The notes below the pieces were generated by a model. It worked only from the letters and a program-made list of their open reading frames with translations, did no database searches and had not been told where the DNA came from. From contig NZ_BPQJ01000046.1 of assembly GCF_022179185.1 (NCBI RefSeq), positions 1 to 53,191 of the forward strand: 53,191 bases of DNA, read 5' to 3'. The DNA comes from Methylobacterium frigidaeris (GTDB lineage Bacteria; Pseudomonadota; Alphaproteobacteria; Rhizobiales; Beijerinckiaceae). Shown in pieces: positions 24,450 to 33,058 of the stretch; within the stretch, counting starts at the first letter, position 1; every line of letters starts with the position of its first letter. The position numbers and the translations under genes were made by a program.

Positions 24450-25038
24450 TGGTCTCGCCCGGTTAGACAGGCGCGGAGAACCGCATCGCCGCGAGCCGGG
24501 CGAGGGCGGAGGCATGGTGCTCGTCGACGACGAGACGATCACCGCTTGAGCGCAGGTCCTCCTGTCGATCCTGCCGGCGTCCGAGGCCGCGTCCTTGGCG
24601 TTGCGGTTCGCCCGGTCGATCCGCAACACCAGGACCCCGCCGGTCTTCGTCGATTGCAACGCGGTCAGCGTCCCGCGGGCGCGCGAGATGGAGGGCGTCG
24701 ATCCGCTTGTTCTGGGTGGCCTCGCTCAGCGTCCCGCGGGCGCGCGAGATGGAGGCCGTGGTCGCCACGGCCGGCGCCGCGTTCATGGATGGGGTCCGCG
24801 TCGGGCTGCCGCTGCGGGAGAACGACCCCGGTCCGGCCTTCTACGTCTCCGGTAGAGCGTGCCGCGATCTGCTCGGCCTCGGCGAATACGGCCTCGACAT
24901 GCGCTGTATCGACGGACCGGTCGGGGCGGCCTCGGGGCCGGCGATGCCCCCCGCGCGCCGAACTTGCCGCGAGCCAGCCGCAGATGCTGGCGCGCTACGA
25001 GAAGACCCTGCCGGACATGTTCGGCAAGGCCTTTCGCT
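24450..25038 (+). pseudogene. Decayed 6-phosphogluconate dehydrogenase-like gene (DUF1932 type)
   Basis: Pieces of one NAD(P)-dependent oxidoreductase occur in order but in different frames. They are NRIAASRARAEA, GMVLVDDETITA then a stop at 24547-24549 where the reading continues as AQVLLSILPASEAASLALRF, PVFVDCNAVSVPRAREME, and GPAFYVSGRACRDLLGLGEY with DGPVGAAS. After a deletion comes ELAASQPQMLARYEKTLPDM, before an IS701-like piece interrupts it. FVDCNAVS is typical of DUF1932 oxidoreductases. A 61-bp partial duplication (24665-24755) adds a further frameshift. It follows the acylase gene in the same direction and may once have belonged to that operon. Confidence 0.7.
24665..24755. repeat. 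30-bp direct repeat creating a 61-bp duplication inside a pseudogene
   Basis: The same 30 bases, beginning TCAGCGTCCCGCGGGCGCGC and ending GAGATGGAGG, occur at 24665-24694 and 24726-24755 with 31 bp between. Removing one unit (61 bp, 1 mod 3) restores the frame of the oxidoreductase reading. It is therefore a slippage-type mutation in the decaying gene. Confidence 0.9.
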
Positions 25039-25184
25039 CGCTCCACCGGTGCCAGCAGGCCCCGAAGATAGGCCCCCGCCCGCCGGCGCGGCGCGGCCCG
25101 CCCAAATCGGGCGGCGATCCGTTCCAGAACCTCATCGAGGCCCTGCGCCCAGTCCGCCACATCCGCTCGCGTCACCCTCGTCAT
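25038..25184 (-). pseudogene. IS701-like transposase, 5' fragment (about 49 codons)
   Basis: From ATG 25184 the frame reads the start of an IS701/IS4-related transposase, with segments DVADWAQGLDEVLERI and RRRAGAYLRGLLAPVER. Similarity ends after APVER, where the plus-strand oxidoreductase remnant begins. GGAGGTGTGCC before the ATG is a good ribosome binding site. The rest of the roughly 400-residue transposase is absent. Confidence 0.65.
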
Positions 25185-25242
25185 GGCACACCTCCACCAT
25201 GGCAACACACAATCCCGGTTGTAGTATTAGAGCATTTCTCTT

Positions 25243-25578
25243 TCAGGTAGAAATGGTGCCGGTCATGGCTGAGGTTGCGTCGTAGCCGGCTGCTGCGATG
25301 ATGCGGCGGCACTCTCGCGGTTTGAAGGAGCGCAGGACCCGCCGGATCGCCTGGTGTAGCGCCGCCTCGCTTCGCGGCGCCGCCTTGCGCAGCAGCGCCT
25401 TGATCTTGGCAAACACGCGCTCGATCGGGTTGAAGTCCGGCGAGTATTTCGGCAGGTACAGGAGCCGCGCTCCCACCGCAGCGAGTGCCTCGCGGACCCC
25501 GGCCACCTTGTGGGCCGACAGATTGTCCAGGATCACCGTGTCGCCCGGCCGCAGGGCTGGCGCCAGCACCTGTTCCAC
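25243..25578 (-). pseudogene. IS630-family transposase, C-terminal fragment (111 aa)
   Basis: The reading contains the IS630 signature ILDNLSAHK, then LPKYSPDFNPIERVFAKIKALLR, with Asp and Glu of the DDE site. The N-terminal half is missing: recognisable homology stops around 25590 (LVEQVLAPALRPGDTV). One end of the element probably lies near 25229, where a TA is followed by GAGCATTTCTC. It is a truncated, inactive remnant. Confidence 0.8.
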
Positions 25579-25599
25579 AAGGTCCTGACGCCGTGGACG

Positions 25600-26400
25600 C
25601 CGCGTCGAGTGGTCACCGCCTCACCTCCCGCTCCAACCAGGCTCCGCTCTCGGCGACCACAGATGTGGATATCCGATACTTACGTAATTGCACTATTGAT
25701 CTTTGGTATGTAGATCAATGCGGGAGCCTTATAAACGGCATAGCCGCGGAAGGCGAGAATGATACGAGTCATGACACGTTGGAATCGGTCGAGTATCCAC
25801 ATAGCGACAGAGATATCGTCCTAGGGCTGCTGCCAGTGCATTTTCGCTCCGGGATGAAATCAACAAAACTGCCGATATATTTTGAATATTATTTGCATTA
25901 ACTCATATAATATTTCGGAAAAAGCCTTAACAAAGATAAATATCGCACCATTGTTTGATTTTAATATGCAAAAATCAATATTTTATAAGTCTACCGCAGC
26001 GCTCGTCAATATGATTTCTGCCGCAATCATTATTCCGGATATTAATCAAGATAATTTAAATCAAATTATAAGTAAAATCTGGCTATGCAATCGCACGAAA
26101 ATCTGAAAAACTTCGTCCTCACCTGCTCTAGAGATTTTAGTCTTGGACCGAAGAAGACATGTCTGGGAACGATTTGCACGTCTGCCAAACAGCCGAATGG
26201 CTCGAGATGGCTCAAATCGTTCGAGCGAGCACGGTATTGGGCCGCTCGCCCGAGCAGCTCCGGCGTAAGGCCAAGATCTCTTGGCCTGCGTGACGGTGTT
26301 GGAAGGCTGGTTAAGAATTTCAGTGCGTAGCGCCCTCGAGCCTATGCGCCACAGTGTCGGGCACGATGACCTCGGCCCAGTCAGCCACGATCCCCTCGTC
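25600..26400. other. Region without recognisable gene, including an AT-rich island (about 25660-26130)
   Basis: Base composition drops sharply compared with everything else in the window. Two readings are open on the plus strand: one ending at 25901 (…LPIYFEYYLH) and one at 25882-26106 (MNIICINSYNISEKALTK…). The second is rich in Ile, Asn and Lys. Neither has a clear ribosome binding site or a family I recognise. The stretch looks like transferred DNA with a different origin, caught between transposase scars and the UbiA cassette. Confidence 0.6.
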
Positions 26401-26421
26401 GGCCTGCCGCTGCGGCAGGCC
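26401..26421. other. Perfect hairpin upstream of the UbiA cassette
   Basis: GGCCTGCCG (26401-26409) and CGGCAGGCC (26413-26421) pair with a three-base loop. It ends 38 bp before the UbiA start. No T-tract follows in either direction, so it may be a boundary hairpin or a 5' leader structure rather than a standard terminator. Confidence 0.5.
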
Positions 26422-26459
26422 TCCCAAGATCAATTCATGGAACCGGGACATTCGTGCAG

Positions 26460-27992
26460 ATGACCGCCTTGCTCGCTCCGCTGGCCCTTGCCGATGACAT
26501 CGAGGCGCAGGCCGCCTGTCCAATTCCGGCTGTCGACGCCGGCCTCGATCCGGTGCCGCTCGTCGTCGATCTCGACAGAACGCTCCTGCGCACGAACCTT
26601 GTCCATGAGGCAATCCTCGCGATCCTGCGTCATGACGCCCTCGCGATCTTTCGGCTGCTCGGCTGGCTGCTGGGCGGCCGTGCTGCGTTCCGACGCCGAG
26701 TCCTCGCGCACCCGGCACTCGACGTTGCGACGCTGCCGGTCGACGAGACTCTGCTTGCCGACCTGACGGTTCGGAAGGCCTCGGGACGCATGATCGTCCT
26801 GGCGACGACGCTTGATCCGGCCCTCGCTCACCGGCTGGCACAGCGCTTCTCCCTGGTAGACGGCGTGATCACCACCGGGGATGCGGCGGATTCCTCGGCG
26901 GCTCGGGCCGCACGCCTCGCCGAGCAGTTGCCCCAAGGCTTCGACTACGTGGGGTCGGCCGGCGGGGACCTGCCCATCTGGGCTGCGGCGCGCCGCGCCA
27001 TCGTCGCGGAGGCCCGGCCGGACCTCGTCGAGACCCTGCGCGCCCTCGGACGGCCCGTGGAGAAGATCGGCGCGGCTGCCGCCTCGTCGCGCGCCCGCGC
27101 ATTGCTCAAGGGCCTGCGCCTGCACCAATGGGCCAAGAACGCCCTAGTCGCCGTACCGCTCGTGCTCGGCGGCAGGGCCGGCGAGCCCGAGGCCTGGCTG
27201 GCGGCGTCGGCCGCCTTCCTGGCGCTGGGCCTGATCGCCTCTGCGACCTACCTCCTCAACGACCTCTGGGACCTGCCGCACGACCGGGCGCACTGGACGA
27301 AGCGCAACCGGCCGCTCGCCAGCGGTCGTCTGTCGCTGGGCCTCGCCCTGTGCGCCGTCGCCGTGGGGCTGACGGTCGGGCTAGGCTTGGCCGCCTCGGT
27401 CAGGCCGGCGGTGCTGGCCGGCGTGCTCGCCTATCTCGCCCTGACCCTCGCCTACTCGCTCGCGCTGAAGCGGGTCCCGATGCTCGACGCGCTGACGCTC
27501 GGCAGCCTGTTCACCATGCGCCTCGTCATTGGCGTGGCCGCGGTCGCCGTGGTGTGGTCGCCCTGGCTCCTCACCTTCTCGATGTTCCTGTTCACCTCGC
27601 TCTCCTTCGCCAAGCGTCACACGGAGCTGCGAGGCGCGGTGAAGCGGATGCGCAGCGGCAAGCTCTCCGGCCGCGGCTACCACACGGCCGACGAGCCGGT
27701 GGTGCTCGCCTTCGGCATCGCGGCGGGGCTCGCCAGCATCGTGATCTTCATCCTCTACCTCGCCAACGAGGCCTTCCGGCACGCAGCCCTGGCGGCCCCG
27801 TTCCTGCTCTGGAGCTTCCCGCCAATTCTGGCGCTGTTCATGAGTCGGGTCTGGCTGCTCGCGGGCCGGGACGAGCTCAACGACGATCCGGTGGCCTTCG
27901 CGATCCGCGACCGGACAAGCCTGGGACTCGCCGGCACGGCCGCCGCCGCCTTCGCGCTCGCCGCCTTCGGCGTCCCGGGCATCGCCGTATGA
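26460..27992 (+). CDS. UbiA-family prenyltransferase with N-terminal HAD-like domain, 510 aa
   Basis: Fusion of a HAD-phosphatase-like domain (residues about 30-200; motif VVDLDRTLLRTN, where the usual DxDGT has Arg for Gly) and a polytopic UbiA domain. The UbiA part has the aspartate motif NDLWDLPHDRAHWTKRNRP and the second motif VPMLDALTLGSLFTMRL, plus about eight helices. Similar fusions resemble decaprenyl-phosphate phosphoribosyltransferase, which moves phosphoribose onto polyprenyl phosphate. With GtrA behind it, a role in lipid-linked sugar synthesis is likely. The start is uncertain: GTG 26454 and ATG 26460 are both open and neither has a strong ribosome binding site. Confidence 0.85.
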   Translation: MTALLAPLALADDIEAQAACPIPAVDAGLDPVPLVVDLDRTLLRTNLVHEAILAILRHDALAIFRLLGWLLGGRAAFRRRVLAHPALDVATLPVDETLLADLTVRKASGRMIVLATTLDPALAHRLAQRFSLVDGVITTGDAADSSAARAARLAEQLPQGFDYVGSAGGDLPIWAAARRAIVAEARPDLVETLRALGRPVEKIGAAAASSRARALLKGLRLHQWAKNALVAVPLVLGGRAGEPEAWLAASAAFLALGLIASATYLLNDLWDLPHDRAHWTKRNRPLASGRLSLGLALCAVAVGLTVGLGLAASVRPAVLAGVLAYLALTLAYSLALKRVPMLDALTLGSLFTMRLVIGVAAVAVVWSPWLLTFSMFLFTSLSFAKRHTELRGAVKRMRSGKLSGRGYHTADEPVVLAFGIAAGLASIVIFILYLANEAFRHAALAAPFLLWSFPPILALFMSRVWLLAGRDELNDDPVAFAIRDRTSLGLAGTAAAAFALAAFGVPGIAV

Positions 27993-28408
27993 TCGATCAT
28001 CCCGCCTTCCGCTTCCTCATCGCAGGCGGCTCGGCCGCCGCGGTCAACTGGCTGGCGCGCCTCATGCTCTCTCAGGTGCTGCCGTTCGGGACGGCCCTGA
28101 TCCTCGCGCAAGGCGTCGGCATGGCGGCGGGGTTCTGGCTCTACCGCGTCTTCGTGTTCCAGGCCGCGAACGGCTCCCTGCGCCGCCAGCTCGCCGCCTT
28201 CCTGGCCGTCAACGCGGTGAGCGCCGGCATCGTCCTCATGGCGAGTCTCGCGGCCGCCGCGGTGCTCGCGCGGGGCCTCGGCCTCGCCGTCCCCTTCGCC
28301 GAAGGGATCGGCCACGCTTTCGGCATCGGGGTCGGGGCGGTCGCGAACTATGTCGGCCACCGCCTCCTCACCTTCCCCGGGCCGGCGGACCTGAATGCCG
28401 CCCGCTGA
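27989..28408 (+). CDS. GtrA-family membrane protein, 139 aa
   Basis: Small four-helix inner-membrane protein of the GtrA/flippase-like family. It opens with FRFLIAGGSAAAVNW, has the central GFWLYRVFVF and the typical C-terminal GVGAVANYVGHRLLTF. Family members are thought to move or handle polyprenyl-phosphate-linked sugars. It overlaps the UbiA stop (ATGA) and the next gene starts just after, so the three form one unit. Confidence 0.9.
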   Translation: MIDHPAFRFLIAGGSAAAVNWLARLMLSQVLPFGTALILAQGVGMAAGFWLYRVFVFQAANGSLRRQLAAFLAVNAVSAGIVLMASLAAAAVLARGLGLAVPFAEGIGHAFGIGVGAVANYVGHRLLTFPGPADLNAAR

Positions 28409-28436
28409 CCTGGAACCGCCAGACGATGAGGCCGCG

Positions 28437-30278
28437 ATGACCCTCGACACCCCGCTCAGCCTGCCCGCCGGGAGATCCGGCCGATTTCCGATCCCGGGCC
28501 GGGCCGACCTCCAGGCGCGGGCCGCGCGCATCCGGGAGAGTGTCGCGGGCGGCCTGCGCAGCGACACCCTGGCCCTCTCCGCGGTCGGGGCGATCGTCTC
28601 GGTCGCGCTGACGGGCTTCGTGCTCGGCGCGTCGAACAACATCTTCCATCTGCCGATCGTGGCGGGCCTGCCGGACGAGCCGCAGTTCCGCGCCGACGCC
28701 TTCGTCCAGTCCTTGCGTTTCTTCGCCTCCGGCATCTGGCTTCTGCTGCGCGGCTCGGCTGCGCAGGTCGACACCTACGGCCTGTTCCTCGCCCTCCACC
28801 TCCTCTCCCGGTTCCTCACGATCCTGGGACTGCTGCTCTGTGCCGGACTGCTCGGAGTGCGCAGCCGAAACCAGAAGATCGTCTTCACCGCCCTGGTCTG
28901 TCTCGCGCCGATGCTGCGCGGCGTATCCTATGCTGGAGCAGGCGGCCTGTTCCTGAACGTGTTCACGCATTCGGAGATTGCCAACGGCCTCTCGCTGCTG
29001 ATGATCTGGTGCCTTGCCACGGGCCGGGTCACGGCTGGCCTTGCGCTCAACGGGCTGGTGTTCTTCGTCAACGCCTTCGTCGCGGTGTGGAACGTCGTAC
29101 CGGTCGCGCTGCTCTGCGGCTTCAGCCTCGCGACCGGCCGCATCGACCGGGTACGGCTGGCCCGTTCCGCGGGGCTCGGCCTCGCCCTGGCGAGCCTCCC
29201 GGCCCTTCCCGTCATCCTCAACGTTCTCGCCAATCCGGGCTTCGGCCGGCCTGCAGGTTTCGACTACCCGACCTTCCTGCGCGAGTTCTACCCGCACCAC
29301 TTCTTGATCGGGGAGATCCCGGCCGGGCAGATCGTCTCGGTCGCGGCCCTGCTGCTCCTCGCCAATCTCAGCCTCTGGCGGATGCGCCGCCGGGCCGAGC
29401 CCTTCCTGCTCGTCCTGTGGGGCTACATGGCAGTCTACGCGCTGGGCATGGTGGCACCTCTGCTCACGGGTAGCCCTGCCGTTCTCAACCTGCACCTCCT
29501 GCGCGTCAGCACCTTCTTTCATCTGCTGGCGGCGCTCGGCAGCCTCGCGCTGCTGACGCGGATGCTGCACCGGCGCAGACCGCTTCACGCGCGGGCGACG
29601 GCCTTCCTGCTGTTCTGCCTCCTCTGCACGGTGCGGCCCCTCACCCTGCTGGCCCCCGTGCTGCTCCTGCCGCACCGTCCGCCGCGGTTCTGGCGGCGTC
29701 TCTTCCAGGAGCGCGCGCTGCCGCAGCGAGCAGCGCGGGCGGCGGGCCTGGCGATGCTCGTCGGCGTCGCCGCCCTGATCGCAGGGCTGACGGTGAAGAG
29801 TTGGGGGCACAACCGCAGGCTCTCCTCCGTCGCCGCGGAATGGGAGACCGTCGGCCTCTGGGCCCGGAGCAGCACGGCGCCGGACGCGATCTTCCTGGTG
29901 CCGGTCGCCGGCTCGCCGGACTTTGCCGAGGCGCTGAAGGGCGTCCCGCGGGAGGTCCACGAGGCCGGCACCTCGCGCTTCGAGTTCGCCGCACACCGCC
30001 GGGTGTGGGTTGATTTCGGCCGAGGCGCCGCCGTCATGTGGCAGCCTGCCTATTACGCAGAGTGGCGTCGCCGTACGCGGGCGGTCGCGGCCCTCGGCAC
30101 GGTCGCGGAGCGCAGGGCCTACGCCGCGGCGAACGGCATCGCCTACCTCGTCGAGCGTTGCGCGCCGGGAGACCGGCTGGATAGCCTGCCGGACCTCGCC
30201 TTCCGGACGCGAAACCTCTGCGTCCTCCCGGCCGTATCCGGGGCGCAGGTCCCAGCGGCCGGACCGGGAGCGGGCTGA
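28437..30278 (+). CDS. Large polytopic membrane protein, possible GT-C type glycosyltransferase, 613 aa
   Basis: About ten or more hydrophobic helices between residues 40 and 430, then a soluble C-terminal domain (about 450-600; TVKSWGHNRRLSSVAAEWETVG). This plan is common in integral-membrane sugar transferases that use polyprenyl-linked donors, but I see no diagnostic catalytic motif. Context (UbiA, GtrA) supports a glycan-modifying role. The start at 28437 is chosen for GAGG five bases upstream. The ATG at 28395, overlapping GtrA by 14 bp, would add 14 residues. Confidence 0.75.
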   Translation: MTLDTPLSLPAGRSGRFPIPGRADLQARAARIRESVAGGLRSDTLALSAVGAIVSVALTGFVLGASNNIFHLPIVAGLPDEPQFRADAFVQSLRFFASGIWLLLRGSAAQVDTYGLFLALHLLSRFLTILGLLLCAGLLGVRSRNQKIVFTALVCLAPMLRGVSYAGAGGLFLNVFTHSEIANGLSLLMIWCLATGRVTAGLALNGLVFFVNAFVAVWNVVPVALLCGFSLATGRIDRVRLARSAGLGLALASLPALPVILNVLANPGFGRPAGFDYPTFLREFYPHHFLIGEIPAGQIVSVAALLLLANLSLWRMRRRAEPFLLVLWGYMAVYALGMVAPLLTGSPAVLNLHLLRVSTFFHLLAALGSLALLTRMLHRRRPLHARATAFLLFCLLCTVRPLTLLAPVLLLPHRPPRFWRRLFQERALPQRAARAAGLAMLVGVAALIAGLTVKSWGHNRRLSSVAAEWETVGLWARSSTAPDAIFLVPVAGSPDFAEALKGVPREVHEAGTSRFEFAAHRRVWVDFGRGAAVMWQPAYYAEWRRRTRAVAALGTVAERRAYAAANGIAYLVERCAPGDRLDSLPDLAFRTRNLCVLPAVSGAQVPAAGPGAG

Positions 30279-30579
30279 GCGCCGGACCGGTGAGCCAGGA
30301 GCTTGCTGCAAAGCCGGGTTCATGGCGCGGACGGGATCTGCTGTCCCGCTCTCACGCACCGGCCTCAGCGGGAAGCCCGCTTTCGGCTTGCCCCGCCTCG
30401 TCTCATCAACCGGCCGACCCCGGCCGGAACTCCTCCCGCCGCCTCAAAGCCCCCTGCTGCCGGCACCGCTCCCACTCCGGACCACTTCAAGGGGCCCAGA
30501 CCGTGCTGCGCCTGGCCTCCCGGTCCGCGTCCCGCCCAGCTCCAGCCCATCGCACGATCCGGCCGATCGGATGCGGATC
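30279..30579. other. Intergenic region between convergent genes
   Basis: I see no gene here. A short hairpin AGCGGG-AAG-CCCGCT lies at 30367-30381, followed by TTC. It could help end transcription from the membrane protein gene. No other signal was found. Confidence 0.4.
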
Positions 30580-31380
30580 CTACCCGCTCAGCGCCCGCGC
30601 CGCCTCGATCGCCAGCGGCGCGAACCGCTTGCGAAACTCGTCGGGCGTCCACTCGCTGAGGGAACCGGCGATGTGGACCGCACCGAGGGGCCGGCCCGGA
30701 CCCGCGAGCACGGCCGCGCTGAGCACGACCTCACCGATCAGCGCCTCCTCGGTGGCGTAGGCATAGCCGTCGCGGCGCGCCTCCTTCACCTTGCGCCAGA
30801 TCCTCGCCGGCTCGAGCAGCGTCTTGGGCGTCAGCGGCTTGCGGTCCGAGCGCGCCAGGATGTCGTCGACGGCCTCGTCCGGCAATTGCGCCAGGCAGGC
30901 GCGCCCGCCGGAGGAGGCGAAGGTCGGCACGCGCCGGCCGGCGAGCGTGGCATAGAACGTCTCGCGCTTGCTCTGCAGCCGCACCGCGTAGATCGTGGTG
31001 AGATCGTCGAAGAGGCTGAGATCGACGCGCTCGTTGGCGGCCTTGCGCAGCTCGACGAGGACCGGCATCGCCCGCTCGATGAGCGGGTTCGCGCGCAGAT
31101 AGTCGAAGGATCGGTCGAGGATGCGCCGCCCCGGGACGAGGCCGCCGTCGCGGCCGCGCTCGAGATAGCCGCGGCTGAGCAGTGTCTGCGCGATGCGCTG
31201 GGCCGCGCTCTTGTTCGTCCCGGCGGCCTGCGCGAGCTCGCCGAGCGACATCGGCCGCGGGCTGGCGGCGAAGGCTTCGAGCACGTCGAGCGCACGCGCC
31301 ACCGATTGCAGGAACAACCGGTCGTCGACCCCGCCGCTCCGCGGCGGCGCTTCGCCGTCTCCCTCGTCGTCCATCCCCAT
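30580..31380 (-). CDS. IclR-family transcriptional regulator, 266 aa
   Basis: N-terminal winged helix (residues about 22-85; FLQSVARALDVLEAFAAS, MSLGELAQAAGTNKSAAQRI) and C-terminal IclR effector domain (about 95-260; GRRVPTFASSGGRACLAQ, AYATEEALIGEVVLSAAVLA). It lies 170 bp downstream of the amidohydrolase gene on the same strand, so it may be the last member and regulator of the dipeptide-transport and amidohydrolase cluster. The start could also be the ATG two codons later (31374). Confidence 0.92.
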   Translation of the reverse strand: MGMDDEGDGEAPPRSGGVDDRLFLQSVARALDVLEAFAASPRPMSLGELAQAAGTNKSAAQRIAQTLLSRGYLERGRDGGLVPGRRILDRSFDYLRANPLIERAMPVLVELRKAANERVDLSLFDDLTTIYAVRLQSKRETFYATLAGRRVPTFASSGGRACLAQLPDEAVDDILARSDRKPLTPKTLLEPARIWRKVKEARRDGYAYATEEALIGEVVLSAAVLAGPGRPLGAVHIAGSLSEWTPDEFRKRFAPLAIEAARALSG

Positions 31381-31550
31381 GCGCCCGGCCGCCCCTCGCG
31401 TCAGCGGCCGTTCTACACCACCAGGGGCCCGCGAAAACAAGACGGCCGTATCGTCAGGCGATGTGACGCAGCGTCCGGTCCGCCCGGGCCGCGAGCCACG
31501 GGACGTCCTGCCGGACGCTACGGCACGATCCTGGCCCGTTCCAGCCGCCC

Positions 31551-33014
31551 TTACCCGCGCACCGGAAAGACGCGCGGCGACAGCTCCTCCAGGCTGCGCC
31601 CGGCCCAGTCGCGGCTCGGCGCGCCGGCGATGACCTCGGCCTGGCCGCGCCGCAGCATCGCGATGTCCTCGGCGATATCGAAGGTCGTCACCTCGCCGTC
31701 GCGCACGACCTGGACGCCGTCGACGTAGACGTCGCGCACCGCGCGGTCGTTGGCCGAGTAGATCAGGCTGCGCAACGGCTCGTAATCGGGCTGCATGTAG
31801 GGGTTGCTCATGTCGATCACCGCGAAGTCGGCCTTGCAGCCGGGCGCGAGCCGGCCGAGATCCGGCCGCCGGATCAGGTCGGCGCCGCCGCTCGTCGCGG
31901 CCGAGAAGGCCTGGGCGGTGGTTGCGGCGGTGTAGCTGCCCGCCCGGATGCGGCCGGCGTAGCAGGTCATGCGCAGTTCATCGAGCATGTTGTGCGGGAA
32001 GCTGTCGGTGCCGATCCCGCAGGGAATGCCCGCCTCCATATATCGGCCGAGCGAGTTCAGCGCGATGCCGCGGCGCGCGAAGACGACGGGGCAATGCGCG
32101 ACGCCGGCGCCGCTGTCGCGCAGCCGCTCGAAGTCGTTCGCGTGCGGGAAATGCAACCAGGGATGGTCGTTGAGGAAGATGCCGTGGCCGATGACGAGGT
32201 CGGGCCCGAGCGCGCCGATCTTGTCGAGCCAGCCGATCGGCGTCTCGCCGGTGCGGCGCAGGATTTCCTGGAACTCGACGATGCTCTGCGCGGCGTGGAT
32301 CTGGATCGGCTGGCCGCGGTCGCGGGCGGCGGCCAGCGCCTCGAGGATCTGGCCCTCCGTCACCGTGTCGATCTGCGCCGGGCAGAGCAGGCCCGAGATG
32401 CGGCCGCTCGGGTGGCGGCCGGCCTCGTCCATCAGGTCGATCGCCTCGCGCAGAAGGCGGTCGCCACGGGCCGGATCGAGGTCGTACTCGACCGAGTGGC
32501 CGTTGGTCGTCTTCCAGGGCCCGGAGCGGAACATCGCCCAGAGCACGGCCCGGATGCCGGTCTCGGCATAGTGCTCCGGCCAGTCGGGGGTCGGCTGGCC
32601 GAGGTCGCAGATCGTCGTGACGCCGCTCTTCAGAAGCTCCGAGACGGCGACGCGCCGGGCGTGCTTGGCGTAGCCCGGCCCGATGTTGAAGACCGGCATG
32701 AACTCGTAGAGCGAGCTCTGGCCGAGCTTGGCGCTGCCGAGCTCCTCGAGCATGCCCTTCCAGCCGGGTTCGTGTCCGGGATGCGAGTGGATGTCGACGA
32801 AGCCCGGGATCAGCATCAGCCCGGCGCCGTCGATCTCGCGCGTCACCGGGCCGTCATACCCCTTGCCCGAGGAACTCTGGCCGACGAAGACGACGTCCTT
32901 GCCCGCGAAGGCGAGATCGGCGTTCCGCAGGTAGATATGGGAGCCGGCCTCGGCATCCCAGGCGACGATCCAGTCGCAGTTCCGGTAGAGCGTCGCTCCG
33001 GCGGGCTCGGTCAC
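31551..33014 (-). CDS. Amidohydrolase of the AtzA/TrzN/SsnA-like family, 487 aa
   Basis: Metal-dependent deaminase or hydrolase. Motifs are FVDIHSHPGHE (about residue 72), QIHAAQS near 240, IGHGIFLND near 273 and GIGTDSFPHNM near 330. It is distantly related to the protein at 1839. The start is a GTG after GGGAGGGGACC. It lies 44 bp downstream of the YtcJ-like gene on the same strand as the peptide-type transporter, pointing to hydrolysis of an imported compound. The substrate cannot be told from sequence. Confidence 0.88.
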   Translation of the reverse strand: MTEPAGATLYRNCDWIVAWDAEAGSHIYLRNADLAFAGKDVVFVGQSSSGKGYDGPVTREIDGAGLMLIPGFVDIHSHPGHEPGWKGMLEELGSAKLGQSSLYEFMPVFNIGPGYAKHARRVAVSELLKSGVTTICDLGQPTPDWPEHYAETGIRAVLWAMFRSGPWKTTNGHSVEYDLDPARGDRLLREAIDLMDEAGRHPSGRISGLLCPAQIDTVTEGQILEALAAARDRGQPIQIHAAQSIVEFQEILRRTGETPIGWLDKIGALGPDLVIGHGIFLNDHPWLHFPHANDFERLRDSGAGVAHCPVVFARRGIALNSLGRYMEAGIPCGIGTDSFPHNMLDELRMTCYAGRIRAGSYTAATTAQAFSAATSGGADLIRRPDLGRLAPGCKADFAVIDMSNPYMQPDYEPLRSLIYSANDRAVRDVYVDGVQVVRDGEVTTFDIAEDIAMLRRGQAEVIAGAPSRDWAGRSLEELSPRVFPVRG

Positions 33015-33058
33015 GGTCCCCTCCCCTTCTCTCGTCTCTCTTGGTCAGATCGCTTCGC

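Noticed and set aside
26320..26451. Small minus-strand reading MSRFHELILGGLPQRQ… before the UbiA gene
   Set aside because: No known family, no ribosome site, and part of it is simply the 26401 hairpin.
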